DNA of 64,000 nt from Synaphobranchus kaupii (GCA_029718625.1 CM056380.1:45785827-45849826); one strand, 5' to 3'. Numbered from the stretch's first letter, positions 34,270 to 46,430 are shown. Numbers and translations are program-made. The notes: generated by a model not told the origin, from the letters alone.

Positions 34270-35168
34270 GTGTAAACACAAGCACTCTACTACACGCAAA
34301 CATAAACACACCGTCCTGTCCAAACACAAGCCCTCTCCTACACACAAACATAAACACACCGTCCCTTCCAAACACAAGCCCTCTACTACACATGAACACA
34401 AACACACCATCTCGTCCAAACACAAGCCCTCTCCTACACACAAACATAAACACACCGTCCCGTCAAAACACAAGCCCTCTACTACACACAAACACAAACA
34501 CACCGTCCCGTCCAAACACAAGCCCTCTACTACACACAAACACACCGTCCCACCCAAACACAAGCCCTTTACTACACACAAACACACCGTCCCACCCAAA
34601 CACAAGCCCTCTACTACACACAAACACACCGTCCCGTCAAAACACAAGCCCTCTGCTACACACAAACACACCGTCCCGTCCAAACACAAGCCCTCTACTA
34701 CACACAAACACAAACACACCGTCCCACTCAAACACAAGCCCTCTACTACACACAAACACACCGTTCCACCCAAACACAAGCCCTCTACTACACACAAACA
34801 CACCGTCCCGTCCAAACACAAGCCCTCTACTACACATGAATACAAACACACCGTCCCACCCAAACACAAGCCCTCTACTACACACAAACACACCGTCCCG
34901 TCCAAATACAAGCCCTCTACTACACACAAACACACCGTCCCATCCAAACACAAGCCCTCTACTACACACGAACACAAACACACCATCCCATCCAAACACA
35001 AGCCCTCTACTACACACAAACACACTGTCCCATCCAAACACAAGCCCTCTACTACACACAAACACACCATCCCATCCAAACACAAGCCCTCTACTACACA
35101 CAAACACACCATCCCATCCAAACACAAGCCCTCTACTGCACACAAACACAACGTCCCACCCAAACACA
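34270..35168. repeat. 42/48-bp minisatellite, about 21 units
   Basis: The unit is CCCTCTACTACACACAAACA followed by CACCGTCCCACCCAAACACA and AG. It is 42 bp, or 48 bp when an extra AACACA is present. Because both lengths are multiples of three and the unit lacks stops in several frames, long frames open on both strands (371 and 384 codons). There is no homology, start context or splice signal to suggest a gene. It is a repeat. Confidence 0.9.
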
Positions 35169-35431
35169 AGTCACAGTTTGGGCTGTACATGCCATTCACA
35201 GCAATCACGGTTTTTCTCACAGCAAATAAGAGACAGCCGATTTTAAGCGCCTCCCTCCCGCCAGTGCACGGCTCCCTTCCACCGCCAAAGTTGCCAAGCC
35301 GCTCTCTGATGCCATTCAGAAAGAACACGATGGAGAGAAAGAAAAGGAAATGACACGCTATTTTTATTCCCGCCACGAAACGATAAAATTTTCTTTGTAA
35401 AAGCGGCAAAATTCAAGGGTGACAATAGTTC

Positions 35432-36223
35432 AGGAAAAGTAGGCCTGCATCTGACTACAGAAAAACAACACACAAAAAAACTCTAAAAGTTCTCTCTGCC
35501 ACCAGGGCGATCAAAAATCGCGCAGAGTGGATCCATCATAAGTTAACATGTAACCACGTACTGTAAGCGTGTCATAACTGAAGACTGCAGCCAACAACAT
35601 TCCAGTGTGAGCAGCACATTAACCTTGATCTTCAAATGGAGAAGAGTGAATTAAGGAGAAATGAGACAGTTCAGAGTGTTAATACAAGTCTGTATAGGAA
35701 AAGTAGGCCTGCATCTGACTACAGAAAAACAACACACAAAAAAAGTCTAAAAGTTCTCTCTGCCACCAGGTCGATCAATAATCGCGCAGAGTGGATCCAT
35801 CATAAGTTAACATGTAACCACGTACTGTAAGCGTGTCATAACTGAAGACTGCAGCCAACAACATTCCAGTGTGAGCAGCACATTAACCTTGATCTTCAAA
35901 TGGAGAAGAGTGAATTAAGGAGAAATGAGACAGTTCAGAGTGTTAATACAAGTCTGTATAGGAAAAGTAGGCCTGCATCTGACTACAGAAAAACAACACA
36001 CAAAAAAAGTCTAAAAGTTCTCTCTGCCACCAGGGCGATCAATAATCGCGCAGAGTGGATCCATCATAAGTTAACATGTAACCACGTACTGTAAGCGTGT
36101 CATAACTGAAGACTGCAGCCAACAACATTCCAGTGTGAGCAGCACATTAACCTTGATCTTCAAATGGAGAAGAGTGAATTAAGGAGAAATGAGACAGTTC
36201 AGAGTGTTAATACAAGTCTGTAT
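35432..36223. repeat. 264-bp tandem triplication
   Basis: Three near-identical units begin AGGAAAAGTAGGCCTGCATC at 35432, 35696 and 35960 and end with TACAAGTCTGTAT. Only a few differences are visible among units, for example one base in GGGCGATCAA(A/T)AATCG. The sequence is not a simple repeat and includes CGCGCAGAGTGGATCCATCA. The recurring 64-codon frame is part of the repeat. Near identity implies recent duplication or homogenisation. Confidence 0.95.
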
Positions 36224-36469
36224 AATATTCTGCTGTTCTGGCATCTCTGTTCTCAAGGCCCATATTAGACATGTTGAACTTCACTCCTAACAAGCATCAT
36301 CTGGGCCTCACAACTTTAGTATTTCACTGCAACATGCAGGAATTATAGTGTCTCTCTCACAATAAGCCCAAACCCCCAGTTTTAATCATAAGCATCTTAG
36401 TTTTGCAATCGAGCTTCTGGCTGGTGCTCTTACGGAAGGGGGAAAAATGCAGGGGGGAGGGGTTGGGGG

Positions 36470-36610
36470 AAGAAATTAGTGGAAATTAAGACACCTTCTG
36501 TGAGCCAATAATAAACATTAATTAGCATCTGAAAAAAAACAGCAACCGTGCAAACACATGCCTTGTTTCCCATTAGTAATGATTACGCTGGACCTTAATA
36601 TCATTGTCTT
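36470..36610. promoter_or_regulatory. Candidate conserved non-coding element
   Basis: Unique block with AATAATAAACATTAATTAGC and CATTAGTAATGATTACGC, typical of homeobox/PBX binding clusters. It sits just left of a (CA)n tract. The call rests on composition only. Confidence 0.25.
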
Positions 36611-36629
36611 TGTGTTTTCCTTCCTCTCC

Positions 36630-36822
36630 CCACACACCAACACGACTCTCACACATATACATAATCACCCAGACCCCCAAGCCAACACTCCTCCTCCCTC
36701 TTACACTGACACATACACAAACACACACAAACATACACACAGACACACACACGCATGCACACACAAACAAACATACACAAACAAACATACACACACAAAC
36801 ACACAGACACACACACAAAACC
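36630..36822. repeat. (ACACAA)n/(CA)n microsatellite
   Basis: C/A-rich simple repeat, densest at 36705-36820, with ACACAAACATACACA units. The open frames on both strands are artefacts. Confidence 0.9.
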
Positions 36823-37059
36823 CCTCATTTCTGCAAGCTGCTGTACTGGCAGGGAATGTGTTGAACAAACAAAGATGTGTTTGGGTAATTGGTCTTGCTG
36901 TGTTTGTATGGAAATCTCTGAGAGTGTGACAAGGCTAGATAGCTTCCAATGCTGTTCTGATCCACACTTTAGGCCGGCAGCCAAAGTATTTTATCTTTTA
37001 ATGTATTAGAGTGATCTTCCAATTAGCTGTTGCACATAATACCCCGATTTATGGTGGCT

Positions 37060-37165
37060 GTGGCTGGGGGAAAGGGGGGCGGGGGGTGTGGGGGTGAGCA
37101 TGGTGGGTGGTGGGGGAGTACTATGGCTGGGGGGGATTGTGGGGGGTGTGTGGAGGGGGGCGGTC
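37060..37165. repeat. G-rich tract with many G runs
   Basis: About 100 bp on the plus strand with at least ten runs of three or more G (GGGGGAAAGGGGGGCGGGG onward). It has clear potential for G-quadruplex formation. It lies between unique, possibly regulatory, sequences at 36950-37050 and 37170-37460. Confidence 0.7.
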
Positions 37166-37570
37166 AGCGATAGTTCTGCTTGAGAGGTGGAATGAGGTGC
37201 TTATGGAGTCTGGCACAAGGGTTACACTGTTGGCGAGTTCCTGTTGTAAAGTTTGCTGATAAGGGAAACCGGGCCCTTGAGCATCCATTCTGCTCGGTAT
37301 ATTAACACTCCTTATCTGCAGCGAGATAAAACTGCATGCCATTTGCCTTTGGAGGAATTAGCCCGTCTTCCTTGGCTAACCAGGCAGTGGTGATTAACCT
37401 TTACACTGTCCAATATTCTCAGCAGACTTCTGCGCTCAGATTAGAAACTATTAGTTATGACCAACTAAATGAGCAGCTCTCAGCTCCGGAGAAGGGAGTC
37501 CTGAGAGGTGTGCGTATTAAAGTGCCAATCGCCGCTCGAGAGAGGAGGCAATCCGCCGTGCTGCTCTCTA

Positions 37571-37740
37571 GCTCTCTGTAGACACACACACCCCACATAC
37601 ACACTGTATGTATACTGTATATATATATATATACATACACACACATACATACTATAATTACATGCAGAGTAACAGAATAATATACATAAACACACATATA
37701 CTCAGACACATAATCACATGCAGAGTAACGCACAAATACA
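37571..37740. repeat. (CA)n/(TA)n compound microsatellite
   Basis: CACACACC leads into a (TA)n palindromic piece (GTATATATATATATATAC) and CATACACA units. The motif TCACATGCAGAGTAAC / TACATGCAGAGTAACAG occurs twice, about 50 bp apart. Confidence 0.8.
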
Positions 37741-37744
37741 CAGA

Positions 37745-39380
37745 AATACAAAATGATTCTCTCTCGGTCAATCTCTCTCTCCATCTCACACACGCCCACA
37801 CATCGGGGGAAAAAACCCTGCTCATTCAATTACTTTTAAATGTCATCATATTAGAGCACTTCACAATAACATTACAAAGTATGTCTAAATGGCAGCATTG
37901 TTTTACAGATAAAGAAAATAATTATTATGACAATCTTTCTCAAACATATGAAGTTGCGGTTCAGGACTGTGGCATTCTTAGAGGTTAGGGAAGAGCGATA
38001 ACATTTGTCTCATGATTCAGGGCCTCAGACCATCAACATAAAGTAATCATTTATTTAAAAACCATGGGGATAAACCAGCTATTCATATTTTGACTCTGTC
38101 TCTCTCTTTCTCTCTCAATGAAATGCTACGCTACATATTTTGCTATTAAATGCTATTTAAAAAATGTCGCCAGTGCATTTAAAAAAAATAAATAAATAAA
38201 TATAAAATAGTCATTCACTGACGTTAACCATGTGTCATTAATATTAACATTTCTATCATTTTATTTACAAATGTGAAACATATAGTTCTACAGAAGATAT
38301 AGATAGATAAATACAGATGTATCAGACCTGGGTGACATTCAAATTTTAAATACTTTCTGCCATTTAAATAAGAACTATTTAAATGGCAGAAACATTTGAA
38401 AAGAAATAAAATCCAATCCTCCAGGCCCCTGAAAATTTTCAAGGAAACATTACTAACAAAAATACATACACACACATATACACATGAATTTTGACTTGTC
38501 AACTAATGAGACAGTGAGGTGTCAATTCATACTCTTCCAAATATAGAAAATCCCTCCTGAATCTGTCAGCAAGGAGGGGGCTTAACCCTGGTTTTGCCCT
38601 CGGGTCAAATTACCCCTTTCAGCTGTTTAACAGGAGTCAAAACCCCCTAAATGCAATTTTTCAGCATGAAATTCAATGACTTTTCTCCTGGAGTGACCCT
38701 ACCATTAGAAAAAAGTTAATAATTTTCCTTTTTTTTTTTACAATTTTATAAAAGCAGTACACCATCGAGATACAAAGATTGTCTTGTGAGTCTTTTTAAC
38801 CCTGCAGTTATTAAATTCAAAGCACCACACATCTATTAAAAAAAATTTGTTTTGTAGTCCGTCTGGATTGTGAAGTAATTCACAGATTTACTGATGAATG
38901 ACAGGAAAATGACATGAAAAATAAATGTAGGGTTTACAATTGGATGAAGAGGCTTTATCACAAGGTGGCTGGTGAGGGTGGGTCATTTTGGACCCTGTGG
39001 ACACGAGGTGCATACATAATATGGACACAACACAAGGGTTCACTTATGATTCTGTCTTGTTTTGGACAAAGATGAATTTCCCCAGAGTCTGCGCATACAG
39101 AGTTTGTGCTTACACACAGTGTCCCGGCTCATCGTTCTTCACAGGTCACAGTAAATAGCGTGATACGGGGCCTGAGCTGGCCCCCTCATCACTGAGATAA
39201 CAGCGTGGCGGCTGGGGGGGTATGGGGAGCCACGCAGGCCATCCTTTTTGTACGGCTTCTCCCAGTGTTTATAACTCTCCTCCAGCGCTAACAGCTTTAA
39301 GGCCTCACTGTCTGTGACAAACTGACAAATGATACGACGGGGCGATTTACAAAACATGCATAGGACTGCAGCCCTGCTGC

Positions 39381-39385
<5 letters not shown>
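37745..39385. other. Unique AT-rich sequence, no gene seen
   Basis: Short CT and A/T runs only. No recognisable gene or transposon. A small inverted pair around 38340-38400 (TTTAAATA...CTGCCATTTAAATA and ATTTAAATGGCAG) is visible. Confidence 0.4.
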
Positions 39386-39390
<5 letters not shown>

Positions 39391-39421
<31 letters not shown>

Positions 39422-39447
39422 AACATATGCAGACTAGTATAAGGCAT

Positions 39448-39482
<35 letters not shown>

Positions 39483-39555
39483 TATGCAGACTAGTATAAG
39501 GCATGCACACATACACACACACACACACAAACATATGCAGACTAGTATAAGGCAT

Positions 39556-39596
<41 letters not shown>

Positions 39597-39619
39597 TATG
39601 CAGACTAGTATAAGGCATG

Positions 39620-39657
<38 letters not shown>

Positions 39658-40132
39658 AACATATGCAGACTAGTATAAGGCATGCACACACGTACACACA
39701 CATATGCACACATACTTACACACACAAACATATGCAGACTAGTATAAGGCGTGTGCACACATACACACACACACACATACATACACACACACACACATAC
39801 ACACACACACACACACAAACATATGCAGACTAGTATAAGGCATGCACACACACACACATACATACACACACATACACACACACACACACAAACATATGCA
39901 GACTAGTATAAGGCATGCACACACACACACACACACACACAAACATATGCAGACTAGTATAAGGCATGCACACATACACACACACACACACACACACAAA
40001 CAAACATATGCAGACTAGTATAAGGCATGCACACACGTACACACACATATGCACACATACTTACACACACAAACATATGCAGACTAGTATAAGGCGTGTG
40101 CACACATACACACACACACACATACATACACA

Positions 40133-40192
<60 letters not shown>

Positions 40193-40232
40193 TACATACA
40201 CACATACGCACACATACATACACACACACACT
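39391..40232. repeat. Compound (CA)n array with a conserved ~30-bp motif
   Basis: Eleven copies of ACATATGCAGACTAGTATAA followed by GGC(A/G)(T)GC are spaced 50-90 bp apart by (CA)n of varying length. The motif contains three 6-bp palindromes in a row: CATATG, ACTAGT and GCATGC. A block at about 39651-39790 recurs at about 39996-40135 (shift 345 bp), including the rare variants CACGTACAC and GGCGTGTGC. The motif is almost invariant while the CA spacers vary freely. Confidence 0.95.
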
Positions 40233-40632
40233 GCGTCGAAACTGTCCACTGAATCACTGGAATATTGCTGTCACTTTTATGCCCTCTCTAAAATCCAATC
40301 AGTATTGTTTTTTTCCCCAAAAATTAAAATCTTCAGTCAAATGACTGTAAAACTGGATTACCCACTTTGCTATCCACACAAAAAATAAGCTGTGCTGTGA
40401 GGCTAGGATGTAAACTCCTGGTGGACGTTCGCTAACGCGAATCCCGCTGCATTGAAACAGCGTTTATCTGCACACACATTTTAACATGCTTTGCTAAATG
40501 GGAAAAAATGGGCTTTTGTTTAAAAAGGAAACAAAGCAGGAGAGGTGATACCCACAATAATCACATCTTCCCCAAATCCTGCTGGCTGGCACCGGCAATG
40601 CCTGCTTTAAGACTGTCCAGAGACAAGTGGGA

Positions 40633-40722
40633 AGGAGGAGGAGGAGGAGGAGGAGGAGGAGGAGGAGGGGGGGAAAGGGCCTCCAATTGGAGTTTTACAT
40701 CTTGCACACCCCCCCCCCCCCC
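40633..40722. repeat. (GGA)n and poly(C) pair
   Basis: About 12 GGA units (40633-40668) are followed 40 bp later by a 14-base C run (40709-40722). Simple sequence. Confidence 0.9.
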
Positions 40723-41000
40723 TCTCCCCTGAGAACTGCAGTCTGGCCAGGGCCAGGCCAGTCTAGGCCCGGCTATGGGTAAATACACCTGCGCTCGGTT
40801 ACGGCGAGCCCTTGAAACCTGTCCTCAAAAGCAGGAGAGCACAGCGAGAGTCAATAAGGTTCTCCACCATTACTCCACAAATTGAGCCTCCCTTCCACCT
40901 TAAGAAAATGAGTAATCAAGACCTGTGATTTGCAAACTGTCAGTCAGGCCGCTATCTGCAGCCAAGGCTTCCGCCTCTAATACCAATTTAAATCATTCGC

Positions 41001-41500
41001 NNNNNNNNNNNNNNNNNNNNNNNNNNNNNNNNNNNNNNNNNNNNNNNNNNNNNNNNNNNNNNNNNNNNNNNNNNNNNNNNNNNNNNNNNNNNNNNNNNNN
41101 NNNNNNNNNNNNNNNNNNNNNNNNNNNNNNNNNNNNNNNNNNNNNNNNNNNNNNNNNNNNNNNNNNNNNNNNNNNNNNNNNNNNNNNNNNNNNNNNNNNN
41201 NNNNNNNNNNNNNNNNNNNNNNNNNNNNNNNNNNNNNNNNNNNNNNNNNNNNNNNNNNNNNNNNNNNNNNNNNNNNNNNNNNNNNNNNNNNNNNNNNNNN
41301 NNNNNNNNNNNNNNNNNNNNNNNNNNNNNNNNNNNNNNNNNNNNNNNNNNNNNNNNNNNNNNNNNNNNNNNNNNNNNNNNNNNNNNNNNNNNNNNNNNNN
41401 NNNNNNNNNNNNNNNNNNNNNNNNNNNNNNNNNNNNNNNNNNNNNNNNNNNNNNNNNNNNNNNNNNNNNNNNNNNNNNNNNNNNNNNNNNNNNNNNNNNN
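41001..41500. other. Assembly gap (500 N)
   Basis: Exactly 500 undetermined bases, the conventional size for a gap of unknown length. The frames that run through it are meaningless. The flanks are unique sequence. Confidence 1.
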
Positions 41501-42430
41501 CCCGCATTACTCCCACAGAAAAATGGTATGTGAGCCACACACACCTAGTGGCAACAGAGGCATTACTGCATCAGAAATAATGTCGCCCAGCAAATTCAAA
41601 CTTAATGCCAACATATGGGCAGTTTATATATACAGGCAGATGGGAGAATAGGAGCCATGTATGAAACAGGTGATGTAGCTTTACCCATGATCCTCAGCTC
41701 AGGGTCACCGAAGAATGTGTAAAGGGTCGGTTGCTCCTTTTCACAATGATAGTAATAGTGCTGCCTCCTCCATGACTGCTTTCTGTCCATCTCTTCCACC
41801 CTCTCTTTTATGCACTCTTGCATTTTTCCATTTCTCACTCCTCATTCTCCGTTCTGAACTTCGATCAATCCAGCCACCATAGCGACAATGGTGTGAAGGA
41901 TTGCTGAGGGCACTTGACCTTTGACCCGTGAGCCACGGCTGAGCTTTCCACAGAGAGAAGAGGCCACAGATGTGCTTCTACCGATGTGCTTCACCTCAAT
42001 TGCGCTCAGAAAACAAATGGCTATATGAGTAGGAGGCAGGTCATGCAACATGCTGGATGGATTATGAGTCCACCTCATATATCTGCAAAGTAAATAAACA
42101 ATCTAAAATATCAATTTAGATTTGTTGTTAACCCACCAATACATATGCAAACTCAAATTACATTACATTTACATTACAGACATTTCGTAGACGCTCTTAT
42201 CCAGAGCAACTTACACAGCTTTTTGCAAATTCATAAGAACTCCCAACCAATATATTGGATACAAGCCAAGCAAACTAATATACATATACATAAACATCGA
42301 CGTGTCTAGGCCCTGGCTATTGGGCTATGGATTAAGTTAGTTGATTCGGGATGAGAAGATAGAAAAATGAAAAAGGTAACCTTAACATTACAAGATATAA
42401 CGTATAGCTAGACAGCAAAGATATTGCGTA
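41501..42430. other. Unique sequence with a dispersed-repeat piece
   Basis: No gene seen. 42156-42230 contains ATTACATTTACATTACAGAC and GACGCTCTTATCCAGAGCAA, a sequence I recognise as very common in teleost genomes as an interspersed repeat. I cannot assign its class with confidence. Confidence 0.45.
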
Positions 42431-44426
42431 TTACATTATTAGGGGACCGAGCAGCGTAGCTGCTGGTACCCTATTGTATCTGTTCAGATTCTTTTTTTTT
42501 CTTTATTTTCTCAGCTTTCACCTAAAATTCCCATGAGCTGGTTTGGCCTAGAATCACCAAACGTGGCAAGCTTGGATCTTGGATCCTCTATATTATGATG
42601 CAGATTGAACACCTGGTGGCGCTGTAGTGCATGTGACAAAATTTTGACATTGACACGCCCACTGCGGACACCCCCCTTTTCACCTAGAGTCACAAGATTT
42701 GATATACAGGTCCCTTTGCTCATTCTGAACAAATTTGCCTCAAGGACCCATAAAGTCCGCCATATTGGATTTTTTGCTAATTAGCATTTTTTGTAAAACG
42801 CTTAAAATGCTACTCCTCCTACAAAATTTGACCAATTGAGATGAAACTTGGTGTACACACTCCTTAGACCATGTCTCATAAAAGTTATATTCAGAATTTT
42901 GATATTTTTAAAGATGGCCGAATGACGAGCCAATGAAGTTTCACTGGGCGTGGCTTATCACAAAAATGCTAATAATTCCAAAACGATTTGACAGAAAGCT
43001 ATGAAACTTGGTAGGTCGGTTAAGAGTACCATTAGGAATTGAACTCTACAGTTCTATCCCAATCGAGCCATGTGGTGGTGCTATAGAGTTCCAAATATAA
43101 AGAAATATTAAAAAATTCACTAAAAATCACAGTTCCTTTGCAGAGATGTATAACTTGCTACAGTGACAAAGAGCCGGATTTGGATCATAGCCCTTTACTA
43201 ATTTGGTGGGGCGCCATCTTGATTTGCCGACATTTTGGCTTAAATGTACTCATTTATTACTTCTTTGAGTTTTCCTTAACCGCTTGGCTGATTATCATGA
43301 AACTTGGCAAATAGTTAGAAGTTGTCATCATACAAGCTGACACCAAATTCTGTGGCGATAGGCCAGTTGGTGGCACTGTAGTGCACGTGTAAATATTGTG
43401 ACATTGACACGCCCACTGCCGACGCCCCGTTTGACCTAGAGTCACAAAATGTGGTGTACAGGTCCCTCTGCTCATGTTGAACAAATTTACCTCAAGGATC
43501 CATGAAGTCAGCCATATTTGATTTTCCGCTAATTAGCATTTTTGTAAACACTTAAAATGCTACTCCTCCTACAGAATGTGGCCAATTTACATGAAATGAG
43601 GTACACAAACTCCTTAGACCATGCCTCATAAAACTTATAGACAGAATTTTGATATTTTAAAAGATGGCCGAATTACGAGCCAATACATTTTCAATGGGCG
43701 TGACTTATCACAAAAATGCTGATAATTCCAAATCATTAGACAGAAAGTTATGAAACCTGGTAGGTCTATTAAGAGTAACATGAGGAATTGACCTCTACAG
43801 TTTCAACCCAATCGAGCACGTGGTGGCGCTATATAGATCCAAATATAAGAAAATATTAAAAAATTCACTAAAAATCATTGACACGCCCCACCTGCATACG
43901 CCCCATTTTATCTAGAGTCACAAAATGTGGGATAGATGTCCTTCTGCTCATACTGAACAAATTTGCCTCAAGGAACAATCAAGTTAGCCCTATTGGATTT
44001 TCCGCTAATTCGCATTACTTGTAAAACACTTAAAATACTACTCCTCCTATAAAATTTGACCAATTTACATGAAACCTGTGAACACACTCCTTACACCATG
44101 CGTCATAAAATGTATATACAGAATTTAGATATTTTAAAAGACGGCCGAATGACGAGCCAATAAATATCCAGTGGGCGTGGCTTATCACAAAAATGCTAAT
44201 AATTCCAAGACCATTTCACAGAAAGTTCTAAAACCATTTGATATAAAGTTCTGAAACTTGGTGGGTTGATTGAGAGTTAGATCAAGACTTGAGCCCTGCA
44301 GTTTTAATCCAATCAATCAGCGTGGTGGCACTAAAGAAATACAAATGTTGGGATGGCAGGTATGCCATCCGCCAAGTACACTATCTCTGCTTAACAGGCC
44401 GTCTACCTACTATACCAACTGTGAAA

Positions 44427-44500
44427 GTTCCTGTAGCTTAGTGGTTAAGGCATTTGACTGCCGTGTAGTAGGTTGGTGGTTCGATCCCCACCTGTTCCCA
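44427..44500 (+). other. tRNA-like sequence 1 (A and B boxes)
   Basis: An A box, TAGCTTAGTGG (44434-44444), and a B box, GGTTCGATCCC (44478-44488), are spaced as in a tRNA. The acceptor stem does not pair and the T-stem is imperfect, so this is a tRNA pseudogene or SINE head that could still direct RNA polymerase III. It lies inside the 42.4-45.0 kb element. Confidence 0.55.
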
Positions 44501-44672
44501 AGTTTTTTTTGAGGCACACAATGTGCACGTCATTGTAAGAATGTTCTTTTTTTTGCAAAGGCTAGGAAATTTCACATATTACCTGTTATCTGTTTGAATT
44601 ATGAAGTCAGTAAGCCAAAACAATCTGATACCGCAACACACAAGTCTTATTTGGCCTCCTCATTTCTGTTAA

Positions 44673-44745
44673 CCTGCTTTGGCCTAGTGGATACAGTATT
44701 GGCTTTCCATGTATGTGGTGAGCGGTTCAATTCCGGCTTGGTACC
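44673..44745 (+). other. tRNA-like sequence 2 (A and B boxes)
   Basis: An A box, TGGCCTAGTGG (44680-44690), and a B box, GGTTCAATTCC (44724-44734), are correctly spaced and about 246 bp downstream of the first tRNA-like sequence. The T-stem pairs for 3 bp only and the acceptor stem is absent. It is a degenerate tRNA-derived element. Confidence 0.5.
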
Positions 44746-45068
44746 AATGGCTAGGTTAATGTTTGGCAAAACTATTGTGCAAATGCTATGCTTCTTTTAA
44801 TGTTGTTTTCACATTAAGAAACACCTTTTTATTGGAACAGTTAAGAAATTTAACAGTATTAACTGTTCACTGTTTCACTTGTACTTAAAAGATGCAAGCC
44901 CTTACTGGATCGGGTTAAGATACCATCAGCAATGGCAAAAGCCCTGATTAGAAACAAATATTTGTATTTTGGGTCAACCCTGTCTAGAGTTGTCTACCAT
45001 TTTGCAGTTTCTGCGTTTGACAAATGCCGCTAATGCCGCTCGGTCCCCCGGAAATCGCTGCGCGCAGC

Positions 45069-45094
45069 TATATTTATTATTATTATTATTATTA
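45069..45094. repeat. (TTA)n microsatellite
   Basis: About eight TTA units directly outside the right end of the 2.6 kb element. It may mark the insertion target or have arisen from the element tail. Confidence 0.85.
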
Positions 45095-45539
45095 CGCTAT
45101 CCATTTTATAACTTTGTACTGATGAAACGTCCTGTGGCCAGTCAAGCCATTTGTTCGTTGCTAGCTGTCGAGTTAGCTTATCTTGTAACCGCACCATACT
45201 CAAACAAGATCAACCACCCAGAAGCAAGTGCATTTTTTAATGCACATTAACTTTATTTAGTTCTCAGGGTCAGTGTTCACTAGTGTGGCAAGGGCACTGA
45301 CCTCTGACCCCAACACCCGCCCAGTGTAGCACCTCACAGAACTCTACACACATATACACACACACGCACACACGGCATCCATATTGTGCAAACTCAAAGA
45401 GAAAGGAATGACATGAAACAATTTTTCTCTTAGATTAACTCGGTCTCAGACAAAACAAAACGTCTGTACTTGTCAATGCAGTTGTGAAACTTTGATGCTG
45501 CACTCCTAATTGCTTCAGATTTTGCTTAAACAGTTCACA

Positions 45540-45760
45540 TATCTGTCACATGGTGCCAGGGAAATCACCTAGTCATTAATTCCATGGTATGTTTTTTCCC
45601 CCCCTCCCCGTCGGCGTTCCGTTAACTTTGGACAGGCGTTTAAGGAGATTAACGAAAACGAGCCCAAACATTTCCAGTGTAATTAGCAATCGCTGCACCG
45701 CCAGTGACACACGTCTGAGTGAAACGCTCCCGCACCAGCTGGAAACTCAATCACCGCACT
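45540..45760. promoter_or_regulatory. Candidate conserved non-coding element
   Basis: Unique DNA with CTAGTCATTAATTCCATGG, CGTTAACTTTGGACAGGCG, CAGTGTAATTAGCAATCGC and an ACCAGCTG E-box. It has no repeats and no credible protein. The suggestion is by composition only. Confidence 0.25.
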
Positions 45761-46199
45761 TTGATTCACCCCCCCCCAGGAGACGACGAGGCTGGGCCGC
45801 CGCGATACCTGGAGCTAGACATTTTGTTGATACCCCTGATTTGGAGCAGGGAGCGTAATTTAATATTCTAAGATTCCTCAGGTGCTGAAATCAACCTGAC
45901 TGTTGCAATGATAATTCAACAACATCGCTTTACATAATTCCTCTGGTCAGTATCTTAGATGGTGGATTTTCTTGCTGTTTGTTTGATTGATTGTTTGTTT
46001 ATTTATTTATTTAACCCTTCATTGGGCGAGACTGTGGTTATAGGTGGATGCCGCCCCGCAACGCATGCTAGGGGCACCGGTGGGGGAAGGGGGGGTGGGC
46101 TTACAGCTTCCTGTAAGCTTTTTACATCAGTCAACTCTTTCCATGAGGCGACGACACCCTCTTCATATCAGTCATATTCTAAATACGCCCAAGACCATG

Positions 46200-46300
46200 A
46201 GCAGAACTGAGAGGGAAGAGAGAGAGCAAGAGAGGAAGAGAGCAGGAAAAAATAAGAGAGGGAGAGAGATGCAAAGGAGACAGAGGGAGACATAGGGCTT
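46200..46300. repeat. Purine-rich GA tract
   Basis: About 100 bases of interrupted GAGA/GGAAGAG sequence on the plus strand. Simple sequence. Confidence 0.8.
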
Positions 46301-46430
46301 GGAAAGGAGATGATGAACTTGGTGTTGAATGATACATAAGGGAGACACTTTAACGTCACGTAGCGAGATGAGATGACGGCGAGCAGGAGACCGTGGGAGG
46401 AACCAAACAAACCTGATGTCACATGACCAC

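Larger units (their letters stand above)
42441..45048. mobile_element. 2.6 kb non-coding repeat element with internal tandem units
   Basis: The ends share an inverted motif, GGGGACCGAGC(A/G)GC (left 42442-42455; right, inverted, 45034-45047). The interior holds about three diverged units, marked by GACACGCCC(A)CTGC (42654, 43406, 43881), CTACTCCTCCTA(C/T)A and GGGCGTG(G/A)CTTATCACAA. Spacing is about 750 then about 475 bp, the first unit having an extra segment. No open frame of note. The last kilobase carries a 29-bp block shared with 3.2 kb and two tRNA-like sequences. The class is unknown to me; a large non-autonomous DNA transposon is the simplest reading. Confidence 0.6.

Noticed and set aside
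34131..35246. Open frame of 371 codons (plus strand) and an overlapping 384-codon frame on the minus strand
   Set aside because: Both run through the 42/48-bp minisatellite. They consist of one repeated peptide, overlap on opposite strands and show no domain or gene context.
35636..36094. Two near-identical 64-codon frames that might be a duplicated small gene
   Set aside because: They are the same part of the 264-bp tandem unit. The third unit does not extend the frame and nothing resembles a known protein.
39139..40388. Frames of up to 196 codons over the (CA)n array
   Set aside because: Dinucleotide repeats give stop-free Thr/His and Val/Cys frames. There is no conserved protein outside the repeat.
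40925..41544. Frames of 183-202 codons across the gap
   Set aside because: They consist of undetermined bases.
44427..44745. Two functional tRNA genes
   Set aside because: A and B boxes are present, but acceptor stems do not pair and T-stems are imperfect. They lie in a repeat element, so tRNA-like pseudogenes fit better.
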